Positions 51,437-61,275 of a stretch of 64,000 nt of DNA are shown here, piece after piece. The first letter of the stretch is position 1; every line of letters starts with the position of its first letter. A program made the translations under genes and the position numbers. This DNA comes from Axinella damicornis (taxonomy: Eukaryota; Porifera; Demospongiae; Axinellida; Axinellidae): NCBI GenBank assembly GCA_963931865.1, contig OZ007513.1:12301467-12365466 (forward strand). The letters are read 5' to 3'. The notes under the pieces were generated by a model that saw nothing but the letters and a program-made list of their open reading frames with translations, was not told the DNA's origin and made no database searches.

Positions 51437-52196
51437 TAGTCTCGTGCCCAGACCCTCCCGAAAAGCGGAAAGAGGGTCTGGTGTTCTGAGCGATATTTCT
51501 TGGCGCATGGGGGCCGGGCGGGGCTATACGGCGTGAGGAATGTAATTACCTGCATTCTGTATGTCCTCTCCAATGAAAGCGCACCTATCACTATTCTTAT
51601 AAGCTTACTGTAGCAGCGCATTTGGTCCTTCACGAGTGACACCAAAGGGCCAACAACAACGTACAGTTGCCCTGCGCTTGTACAGAATTCTATCTGAGGT
51701 TGTCAAAGATGAGTGGAAGTGTCACGAAACACAGAGATTTCCCAAAACCAGTCGGCAAGATAATCGATTTGGCTTACTGCCTGTCGTATCCATTTCACTG
51801 ACATACCGTCCGTACTAGCTACACTGCACTGTTAGCTACATGTACCGTACCTATGACTTACGCTGATTGACTACGTCATTCGCGTTCTGCAATCAGGAAT
51901 ATTTAACATAGAGAATACAGCGAAATAAAAGTGATACACCCAAAACAGCACCTGCATGCAGGCTGAAACTGAATGATACAAAACAACCAACCAAATGCAT
52001 ATATGGTAAAGGTAAATAGATAAATTATTATTAAAAAAGTATAAAAAATATATTAGAGCATAGTGACATGACCTGCGAAAGTGAATCTGATTCGAGCTTT
52101 AAAATCCGAGAGCGACCACGCCCCATGAATCAAGAAATGTCGCTCAGAACACCAGACCCTCTTTCCGCTTTTCGGGAGGGTCTGGGCACGAGACTA
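51437..52196. mobile_element. 760-bp inverted-repeat element with TAGTCTCGTGCCCAGACCC ends
   Basis: Arms of about 65-70 nt: TAGTCTCGTGCCCAGACCCT at 51437 is mirrored by AGGGTCTGGGCACGAGACTA ending at 52196, and both continue through the CGGAAAGAGGGTCTGGTGTT pair and the CTGAGCGA block. No clear target duplication and no transposase. Confidence 0.85.
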
Positions 52197-52322
52197 GGTC
52201 CCGCGCGCGACCTACAAAATGTTCACGTGTTCACGTGGTTTTGTTCTGCAATCTGATTGGGTCCGCCAGATCCAGGCGACAGCTTTTTGCGCGAATGTTA
52301 CCTAGCTCCTCTCCCCGTTTTT

Positions 52323-52346
52323 GTCTCGGCGCCGAAGCGCCGAGAC
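52323..52346. repeat. 10-bp hairpin GTCTCGGCGC/GCGCCGAGAC with CGAA loop, copy 2
   Basis: Same layout as 47550-47573: a T-tract before, ACAGTGCTGG after, and a compensated base-pair change in the stem. Confidence 0.85.
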
Positions 52347-52484
52347 ACAGTGCTGGGTACGTACACGTCTGTCTGTCCACGTCCACGTGGCCACATAGTT
52401 TGAGCGCATGCGCGACAGATTTTACTAACTAGCTAGTTGGCCTAATATTTATCTATGTGCATGTGGCCGCACCTTACAAGTATC

Positions 52485-52920
52485 TAGCTGTAAGTACGTA
52501 GCTAGCAGCCGAGAAAGGCAACGGCAAAGAAGGCAACAAGAGAGAGAGAGAGAGCAACGACTACAAGCTGACCGAGAGAGGAGACAATTGAGGAGGCAAC
52601 GAGAGAGTCAGGAACAGAGAGAGCAACGGCATGTGGCCGCACCCTACTGCGCTAGACAAAGAGTCAAGATCATGTGAGATTTCAGCAAGAGAGGCTAAAA
52701 CAACAAGAAGTCGGATTACAAGGTATACGCAAGAATGATCGTCTGAGAAGCGCCAAGAACGCAGACTATACAAGCTGACTGAGAAAGGCTACGGCAAAGA
52801 AAGCCTGAACAAGAGAGTCCGGAACAGAGAGAGCAACGACTACAAGCTGACCGAGACAGGAGACGGCTAAGAAGGCCATGAGAAACCACTGACCAACGTA
52901 CATGACGTAGGCAACGTGTA
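52485..52920. repeat. Purine-rich imperfect repeats (ACTACAAGCTGACCGAGA family)
   Basis: CAACGACTACAAGCTGACCG, AGAAAGGC(A/T)ACGGCAAAGAA and GAACAGAGAGAGCAACG each occur two or three times in altered order. No coding frame is supported. 52921-53460 shows nothing recognisable. Confidence 0.65.
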
Positions 52921-53460
52921 GCTAGCTATTCCTCCATTGACAAATTTAGTCTTCTCTTCAAGCCACTTTGTCTGTGTGCTCACGTATACTTTTTTCAGTC
53001 AAAGTCAAAGGTATGACCAGTGCTCCTTTCATTGAAGTTTGTCCATCATAATTATGTGTCTATTGGTGCAACAAATTGTGACGTATTTGCCTGTTGACAC
53101 ACTAAAGTCTTTCATCCGATGAGTACGGCAGCATGCGCCAAGCTAATCTCAGAGCTATAGCTAGCTAGCTAGCTACCAAGCAAACATCTGTAGTGTCCAA
53201 CACTTGTATCAGTCTTGCAAGCAAACCGCCGAGACAATTTTTCCAAAAAGACGCCTTGTTAGAGGAGAGAGCCTAGCGCCGGCGCCTGAAGCTATCCACG
53301 TGCATTCCGCCATTTTCATACTTCCGGTCGTGAATAAATAAAAGTACGCGTGATCGCACGCTGGCGATTCGACTGTGCAAGACTACCGCGCTCGAGGGTC
53401 TGGCTAGGCTTCGCCAGACTATCGATCGACTGTACGTAGCCTACGTCTGAGCTGAGAGGC

Positions 53461-53856
53461 CGACTCGAGGGTAAGTATTACATTTGCACAAAATGTAATT
53501 ATGGCACATTAATTTTGCACAAAATTATGGCATATTTGCATAAGTCTTAATAGAGCCCACCAAAGAACTTTCTGACAGGGGCTGGCAATCTGATTTTTGG
53601 GTGCATGTAGGCCTCAGGGTATTTAGTAAAGTCTCCAGGTTTGAAGCCTAAAGGTTGTTTAGTTTGGCAGTTAGAGGGCACCAAAGATTGCACTTTTCTT
53701 ATAATTATGGTTGGAGGGTTAGGTCACCCCGGCCCAACATATGAGAAAAGTGCAGTTTTTGGTGCCTCTAACTGCCAAAACTAAACAATCTTTAGGCTTC
53801 AAAACTGGAGGCTTTACTCACTTCTGTAAGGCCTACGTGCGTCCCAAAATTCAGAT

Positions 53857-53891
<35 letters not shown>

Positions 53892-54829
53892 AGAAATGTT
53901 TGGTGAGACTTATGCAAATGTGCTATTCCCACTCCAACATGCACATGCACTTATAATTATGTACATACACACACACCTACAGCACCCCAGACTTGACTAC
54001 AAGGCCTAGCTGGCACCGTCTGCACGAGGTGACCTTTGCCACTCTGTTTCCTAACGGAGTTGATTGATATTAAATGGCTTCTGGAGGAACGATCAAGCCA
54101 GGTACATGTATATAGCGCTTTCAATTCTAGAAGGATGCATGACATTGTGGTGAGCAAGTGTGTATGCAGAACATGGGAGCATCGGCATGTGTGATCAGAA
54201 TGCGACAGAGAATAGCACATCAGGCTGTCACTCAAACTGACACGCATTTGCACGCATTACACTCGTGCACTACATGGCAACACGGGAACTGTGAGACTGG
54301 TTAGCTGAAGCAGCCTAGGAGGTACATGGCCTAAGCCAACATGCATGCTGCACACTGACAGACGATGTCTTTGTTGAGCTGCTCTCCAGTCTGGCCTCCC
54401 TCTCATCGACGTTTTGAGCAGCGCGTCTAGCTCTGTCTCTGTCTCATTGCCTTTGTTCCTTTTCTTCCGCCATTTTGGCAGTGGCGGGCCCTTTCTCGTT
54501 CCCTCCTACATCGAAGCCGCTTCTTTGTTCAGAGATGCTAGAAGACTCCATCATGATTTACAGATCACACAAAAATTGCATGGCATGCACATCAAGACGT
54601 GCAGGGAAAGTTGATCGCAAATAAGAGCTGCAAGTGATATACAGCACGACGTACAATATGTGATAGTATGGAAGAATGTGTAGCAACTCCACCCCTTCTT
54701 AGTGTACAGGGTCAAGATGCCCGGTCATAGGTGTGACTACAAGTGACACCCCTTGTAATTTGGTCATTTCAGCAACAAAATTAATTGGGCGAGCCTGAGT
54801 GAGTCCCACACAGGTTTGCTTTGAGTGAA
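53461..54829 (+). other. Probable 5' region or intron of the BHMT-like gene
   Basis: CTCGAG|GGTAAGTA at 53463-53474 is a strong 5' splice site and could end an untranslated first exon of the downstream gene, but no short N-terminal coding exon could be identified. An imperfect inverted repeat, with GTTTAGTTTGGCAGTTAGAG near 53655 and its complement near 53766, flanks ACTTTTCT, and a C run of about 31 lies at 53861-53891. Confidence 0.4.
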
Positions 54830-55540
54830 GAGAGCCTGGTAGACCTTCTGGTAGAGTCAGGTGGAGCCCCTGGTAGAACCTGGTAGAGTCAGGTAGAGCC
54901 CCTGGTAGAGCCTGGTAGAGTCAGGTGGAGCCCCTGGTAGAGTCTGGTAGAGTCAGGTAGAGTTCGGTAGAGTCAGGTAGAGCCCCTGGTAGAGGCAGGT
55001 AGAGCCCCTGGTAGAGCCTGGTAGAGGCAGGTAGAGCCCCTGGTAGAGGCAGGTAGAGCCCCTGGTAGAGCTTGGTAGAGTCAGGTAGAAGTCAGGTAGA
55101 GCCCCTGGTAGAGTCAGGTAGAGTCAGGTAGAGCCCCTGGTAGAGTCAGGTAGAGTCAGGTAGAGCCCCTGGTAGAGTCAGATAGAGTCAGGTAGAGCCC
55201 CTGGTAGAGTCAGATAGAGTCAGGTAGAGCCCCTGGTAGAGTCAGTTAAAGCCTAGCCTCGTACCCAGGCCCACACGCAGAATGCTTCCACGTTCCGCGT
55301 GTGGGCCTGGGAACGAGGCTAGTTAGAGCCCCTGGTAGAGTCAGGTAGAGCCCCTGGTAGAGCCCCTGGTAGAGTCAGGTAGAGCCCCTGGTAGAGTCCC
55401 TGGTAGAGCCCCTGGTAGAGTCAGGTAGACTCTGGTAGAGCCAGGTAGAGTCCCTGGTAGAGCCCCTGGTAGAGTCAGAGTCCCTGGTAGAGCCCCTGGT
55501 AGAGTCAGGTAGACTCTGGTAGAGCCAGGTAGAGTCAGGG
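54830..55540. repeat. Minisatellite, AGAGCCCCTGGTAGAGTCAGGT type
   Basis: Several tens of copies of short units (GGTAGAGTCA, GGTAGAGCCCCT, GGTAGAGCCT) arranged in mixed order over about 700 bp, ending about 25 bases before the 3' splice site of the BHMT-like exon. One MITE (55254-55321) has inserted into it. Confidence 0.95.
55254..55321. mobile_element. TAGCCTCG foldback MITE inside the minisatellite
   Basis: TAGCCTCGTACCCAGGCCCA pairs with TGGGCCTGGGAACGAGGCTA, with ACACGC/GCGTGT continuing the stem. Flanks GTTAAAGCC (left) and GTTAGAGCC (right) are a 9-bp duplication with one change. Confidence 0.85.
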
Positions 55541-55565
55541 GCCCTGTTCATGCCAATCTCTGCAG

Positions 55566-56602
55566 TTCGGCGAGGCCTTTTGGAGCGGCTGGCAGCTGGA
55601 GAGACTATCCTGTGTGCAGAGGGCTACCTGCTTGCGTTCGCTCGCATGGGGTATGTTGCCCACGGGGTGTGGATCCCAGAATTCATTCTGGAACAGCCAG
55701 AGGTGCTGAAGATGGTCCACCGCATGTTCATCCACAGTGGCACTGATGTTACTGAGGCCTTCCAGGTATTAGTGCTGAGCATGTGCTATGAAATTCGAAT
55801 ATCTTTTTTACTTTTTTTATTGTCCTTGTAGTACCACACTCATCGCAAACGGATGCGTATGATTGATCGTGAAGATGACCTTGAACGAATCAACCGCTCT
55901 GCTCTGCAGATTGCTAGGGAGATAGCAGAGGAAACGGGGACCCTCTTTGCTGGTGGCATCAGTAACACAGACCTCTTGCTTGACCCCACAGTGGAAGACC
56001 CTGCAGGGGAGATACGTGCCTTATTCGAAGAGCAGGTCCGTTGGTCAAAGGAGGAAGGAGTGGATTACATCATTGCCGAAACCATTTCCCACCTTGCAGA
56101 GGCAAAGATTGCTCTGGAGGTGATCAAGTCATTTGGTCTCCCTGCGGTCATCACGTTTGCGGTATATGGTCGAAACAAGGAGGGAGTGCCGTCAACAGTG
56201 GATGGAGTGCCCATTGCTAAGGCTTGCCGCCAGCTGCTGGATATGGGGGCGTCTCTAGTGGGTACCAACTGCTTCCGTGGGCCAGAGACAATGATAGAAG
56301 TGGTTGAGGAGATTGTGAGGGAGATCCCCCCAGAGAAGGTGTGTGCACTGCCTATAGCGTATCGCACAACAAAAGATGAACCAGGCTGGACCAAGCTCAC
56401 TGACAAGTGTTGCCCGGACAACAACCCAGTTTATCCACATGGCCTTGATGCCTTGTACGTCAGCGAGGTGGAGATTGTGAAATTCACAAAACGGTGCATG
56501 GAGTTGGGTCTGAAGTACATTGGCATCTGTTGTGGGAACACAGGCAACTATACCAGAGCGATGGCGGAGACCCTTGGCAGGAAGCCTCCTGCTAGCAGGT
56601 AG
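55566..56602 (+). CDS. Betaine-homocysteine S-methyltransferase-like, last two exons
   Basis: Homocysteine methyltransferase family (Pfam S-methyl_trans type), which moves a methyl group from betaine or a similar donor to homocysteine, giving methionine. Exon 55566-55765 follows a CTCTGCAG acceptor and begins with two bases of a split codon; exon 55832-56602 follows TTGTAG in phase 0. Together they encode 322 aa. Motifs: RRGLLERLAAGE, then FAGGISNTDLLLDP, EEGVDYIIAETISHLAEAK, VGTNCF with the first zinc-site Cys codon at 56270, and IGICCGNTGNY with the Cys pair at 56528-56533. In vertebrate BHMT the motif is GGCCG and about 100 residues follow; here the chain ends about 22 residues after the Cys pair, so the C-terminal dimerisation arm is absent. 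The first coding exon is not identified. Substrate could differ from betaine. Confidence 0.85.
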
Positions 56603-56710
56603 CTATAGACACTGAATAATAGGAGGGTATATCAAGGAGGACCATTCTTGAACATGTAGTGTTTTGCACATATTCCCCTCCCACTCACGCACATGCACAC
56701 ACCCTCACAC

Positions 56711-56716
<6 letters not shown>

Positions 56717-56769
<53 letters not shown>
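56717..56769. repeat. (CA)n microsatellite
   Basis: Uninterrupted CA dinucleotide run about 110 bp after the BHMT-like stop codon. Confidence 0.95.
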
Positions 56770-56771
<2 letters not shown>

Positions 56772-57084
56772 ATCGTACTACTGAAAGAATGGAAGTGGGA
56801 ACAAAGGCGATGAAAATGAATCGAAGCAAGTGGGATGGACTTTTCAGCTGACCATGCAATCAGATTGACAGTGCGGTAGATATACCACTCTGGGGTGACC
56901 ATATTTCACAGTGCTGTACATGATCTGACCAAACAGCTGCAGGCTGCAGATTGAATTCTAATGCCTGAGATGAGTATAGTTTCGCTGGCATGCACCCTCT
57001 TGCCACACCCACAAATGGGTGTGGCAAGAGGCTAGCACATGAGACTACAAGATGAGTCAATGAAAAAAGGTGTTTCCAAAAAAG

Positions 57085-57178
57085 TAGCGTCATTCCCAGG
57101 CCTCTGCCTCATTTCTAGGCCTCCACGTGCCCAGCTTTTGCAACAAAAGCTGGGTGTGGAGGCCTGGGAACGAAGCTA
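57085..57178. repeat. Diverged TAGCCTCG-family foldback
   Basis: TAGCGTCATTCCCAGGCCTC at the left and GGAGGCCTGGGAACGAAGCTA at the right pair with mismatches; an inner CCCAGCTTTTG/CAAAAGCTGGG forms the tip. Its right end overlaps the target duplication of the next MITE. Confidence 0.7.
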
Positions 57179-57181
57179 GAT

Positions 57182-57590
57182 TAGGCCTGTCCGTATTATT
57201 CGAGAATAATTTTGGGAATAATAGGTACCAACTTGAATAAGAGAATATTCCAGCCTTAGGGCTTCAAATCCTTACAAAGGTCAAGAAGGTCAGATGTTCT
57301 AATAGAAGCCCAGTACATGTGATGAGAAAAGTAGCTACTGTCAACTACTATGAAAGTGTGGGTGATGGCTGGGACTAGTTCCAGCTCAACAACAGATCAT
57401 GATAGTGTTGTGGAGGAATCTAGCTCTACTGAGGACCGTGGTGAAACTTGACTCACTTTCCCTAATTTTGATGGGAATAATGGGCATCTCTCTGGGAATG
57501 ATGGGAATCTCTTTGGGAATAATAGGAGCATTTGGGGGGAAATTCTGAATAGAATAAGGCAGAAAAAGTAGAATAATATGGACAGGCCTA
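57182..57590. mobile_element. hAT-type MITE, TAGGCCTGTCC ends, 8-bp target duplication
   Basis: Starts TAGGCCTGTCCGTATTATTC and ends GAATAATATGGACAGGCCTA. AGCTAGAT is present exactly at 57174-57181 and 57591-57598. The interior has repeated GGGAATAAT motifs and no coding content. Related in its TAGGCCT start to the 14025 and 18158 elements. Confidence 0.88.
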
Positions 57591-57735
57591 AGCTAGATAA
57601 GGGGTAGCTATAATTATGGGGGGTTTCCCGGTGACATGTTCTAATTGAATGTGAAACTTGACTCACTTTCCCTAATTTTGATGGGAATAATGGGCATCTC
57701 TCTGGGAATGATGGGAATCTCTTTGGGAATAATTG
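57441..57735. repeat. Direct duplication of a GTGAAACTTGACTCACTTTC block
   Basis: About 80 bp from GTGAAACTTGACTCACTTTC through GGGAATCTCTTTGGGAATAA occurs at 57441 (inside the MITE) and again at 57651, outside it. The second copy leads directly into the GGGGCGAGCGTGAGCGAG motif at 57733. Confidence 0.85.
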
Positions 57736-57801
57736 GGGCGAGCGTGAGCGAGCCCCACATAGACGAGTTCAATGTGAATTTTCTTTATTTCTATATATAT
57801 A

Positions 57802-60800
57802 CGAGGGGCAACCGCACTCCTGGTAGCCGCGGTTAAACGGTAGCACAAGCTAAGTGTGACAGTTCGTTCCAATTATCACACATCACCATGATAGCTATAT
57901 ACAGGGAAGATCACAAGAGTGCTCTCAAGTACCATTCATAAAGTAGCCGCGTTGTAACCTGCCGTAGCGCAAGCTAAGTATTGCAATACGTTCTAATTAA
58001 CGTACATGTCACGTGGCAACCACGCTCAAGTCGATGGCGAGCAATGGCGACCAAAAGTAAGACAAGACATTATTACAGCACTCACAACTTAGCCAGCACG
58101 GTGAGTTTCGGTATATAAGCGTCAGTGAGCGACAGCGATCACGGCCGTGTGGTCAGAATCTTCGTGTGCCTTTCCTAAGAACGGTACTGCCACCGGAAGT
58201 GGAGAGAGCGCTCGAGCAATGGCGGCCAACGGCGAGACAAAAGCGCTCATATCTCCACCACCAAGGTGAGTTTCAGCACCAACTTTTATCATTCAGGTCA
58301 GTGCATGATAGCGATCACGGCGGTGTAGTCAGAATCTCTGTAGGCCAATCCTAAGTACTCAAACATTATTTATATTATGTTAATTGGGGCTAGCCTGAGC
58401 GAGCCCCACATAGACGAGTTCGCTGTGAATTTTCCATATATTTATTTATTTATCGAGGGGCAACCGCACTCCTGGTAGCAGCCGATGCAACCGGTTGCAA
58501 CTCGCTGGTAGCGCAAGCTAGGTATTGCAACTCACAACTGCCAGCACGGTGAGTTATGGCGTCAGTGAACGACAGCGATTACGGCCCTGTGGTCCGAATC
58601 TTCGTGTGCCTTTCCTAAAAACGCCCCAGGCTCATATCTCCACCACCAAGGTGAGTTTCAACACCAACTTTTTACATTCAGGTCAGTGCATGATAGTGAT
58701 CACGGCGGTGTAGTCAGAATTTCCGTAGGCCAGCCTAAGTACTCAAACATTATTTAATATGTTTATTTCTGCTTTGTTGACGAGGGGCAACCGCACTCCT
58801 GGTAGCAGCCGCTGCAACCGGGGGCAACTCGCTGGTAGCACAAGCTAGGTATTGCAACTCACAACTGCCAGCACGGTGAGTTATGGTGTCAGTGAACGAC
58901 AGCGATCACGGCCGTGTGGTCTGAATCTTCGTGTGCCTTTCCTAAAAACACCCCAGGCTCATATCTCCACCACCAAGGTGAGTTTCAACACCAACTTTTT
59001 ACATTCAGGTCAGTGCATGATAGTGATCACGGTGGTGTAGTCAGAATTTCTGTAGGCCAAGCCTAAGTACTCAAACATTATTTAATATGTTTATTTCTGC
59101 TTTGTTGACGAGGGGCAACCGCACTCCTGGTAGCGGTAGCACAAGCTAAGTGTGACAGTTCGTTCCAATTATCACACATCACCATGATAGCTATATACAG
59201 GGAAGATCACAAGAGTGCTCTCAAGTACCATTCATAAAGTAGCCGCGTTGCAACCTGCCGTAGCGCAAGCTAAGTATCGCAATATGTTCTAATTAACGCA
59301 CATGCCACGTGGCAATCACGCTCAAGTCGATCGCGAGCAATGGCGACCAAAAGTAAGACAAGACATTATTACAGCACTCACAACTTAGCCAGCACGGTGA
59401 GTTTCGGTATATAAGCGTCAGTGAACGACAGCGATCACGGCCGTGGGGTCAGAATCTTCGTGTGCCTTTCCTAAGAACGGTACTGCCACCGGAAGTGGAG
59501 AGAGCGCTCGAGCAATGGCGGCCAACGGCGAGACAAAAGCGCTCATATCTCCACCACCAAGGTGAGTTTCAGCACCAACTTTTATCATTCAGGTCAGTGC
59601 ATGATAGCGATCACGGCGGTGTAGTCAGAATCTCTGTAGGCCAATCCTAAGTACTCAAACATTATATATATTATATTATATTACGCGGCACAATTTTTCC
59701 TATACCAGGAGTGTAACGAGGGGCAACCGCACTCCTGGTAGCCGCGGTTAAACGGTAGCACAAGCTAAGTGTGACAGTTCGTTCCAATTATCACACATCA
59801 CCATGATAGCTATATACAGGGAAGATCACAAGAGTGCTCTGAAGTACCATTCATAAAGTAGCCGCGTTGTAACCTGCCGTAGCGCAAGCTAAGTATTGCA
59901 ATACGTTCTAATTAACGCACATGCCACGTGGCAACCACGCTCAAGTCGATCGCAAGCAATGGCGACCAAAAGTAAGACAAGACATTATTACAGCACTCAC
60001 AACTTAGCCAGCACGGTGAGTTTCGGTATATAAGCGTCAGTGAACGACAGCGATCACGGCCGTGTGGTCAGAATCTTCGTGTGCCTTTCCTAAGAACGGT
60101 ACTGCCACCGGAAGTGGAGAGAGCGCTCGAGCAATGGCGGCCAACGGCGAGGCAAAAGCGCTCATATCTCCACCACCAAGGTGAGTTTCAGCACCAACTT
60201 TTATCATTCAGGTCAGTGCATGATAGCGATCACGGCGGTGTAGTCAGAATCTCTGTAGGCCAATCCTAAGTACTCAAACATTATTTATATTATGTTAATT
60301 ATATCGAGGGGCAACCGCACTCCTGGTAGCCGTTGCAGCCCCGCGTTTGCCTTGCCGTAGCGAAGCAATTCGTTCCAATTAACGCACATGCCACGTGGCT
60401 CAGTCGATCGCGAGCGCAAGAGCAATGGTGACCAAAAGGAAGACAAGACATAATTACAGCACTCACAACTTAGCCAGCATGGTGAGTTTCGGCATGCAAG
60501 CGTCAGTGAACGACAGCTATCATGGCCATGTGGTCACAATCTTCGTGTGCCTTTCCTAAGAACGGTACTGCCACCGGAAGTCGAAGAGAGCGCTCGAGCA
60601 ATGGCGGCCTACGGCGAGACAAAAGCGCTCATATCTCCACGACCAAGGTGAGTTTCAGCACCAACTTTTATCATTCAGGTCAGGGCTTGATAGCGATCAC
60701 GGCGGTGTAGTCAGAATCTTTGCAGGCCAATCCCAAGTAGTCAAACATTATATATATTATATTATTTATTTACGCGGCACAATTTTTGCCTACCAGGAGT

Positions 60801-61275
60801 GTAATATTTACGCGGCACAATTTTTCCTATACCAGGAGTGTAACGAGGGGCAACCGCACTCCTGGTAGCCGCGGTTAAACGGTAGCACAAGCTAAGTGTG
60901 ACAGTTCGTTCCAATTATCACACATCACCATGATAGCTATATACAGGGAAGATCACAAGAGTGCTCTGAAGTACCATTCATAAAGTAGCCGCGTTGTAAC
61001 CTGCCGTAGCGCAAGCTAAGTATTGCAGTACGTTCTAATTTACGCACATGCCACGTGGCAACCACGCTCAAGTCGATTGCGAGCAATGGCGACCAAAAGT
61101 AAGACAAGACATTATTACAGCACTCACAACTTAGCCAGCACGGTGAGTTTCGGTATATAAGCGTCAGTGAACGACAGCGATCACGGCCGTGTGGTCAGAA
61201 TCTTCGTGTGCCTTTCCTAAGAACGGTACTGCCACCGGAAGTGGAGAGAGCGCTCGAGCAATGGCGCCATTTATT
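57802..61275 (+). repeat. Tandem array of seven promoter/first-exon-like units
   Basis: Units start with CGAGGGGCAACCGCACTCCT at 57802, 58454, 58781, 59109, 59717, 60305 and 60844. Long units (about 540-650 bp) contain two related halves. Half one has ATGGCGACC and a 19-codon frame ending at a GTGAGT donor (58044-58100 in unit 1), then TATATAAG. Half two has an ACCGGAAGTG ETS-type motif, ATGGCGGCC and 15 codons plus two bases before another GTGAGT donor (58219-58265). Two short units (about 327 bp) lack both ATGs. Halves share GTGAGTTTC, AGCGATCACGGC and CCTAAG blocks, so they arose by an older duplication. Whether any unit is transcribed is unknown; a target gene would lie beyond the window or within later sequence. 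Confidence 0.8.

Noticed and set aside
58166..60269. Identical 62-codon ORFs in three array units
   Set aside because: They begin with GTG rather than ATG and are identical only because the units are recent copies. The ATG-to-donor frames fit the sequence better.
57802..61275. CRISPR array or spliced-leader RNA array
   Set aside because: Units are 300-650 bp without short unique spacers, and the genome is eukaryotic. There is no short exon with a downstream Sm-type site typical of a spliced leader RNA.
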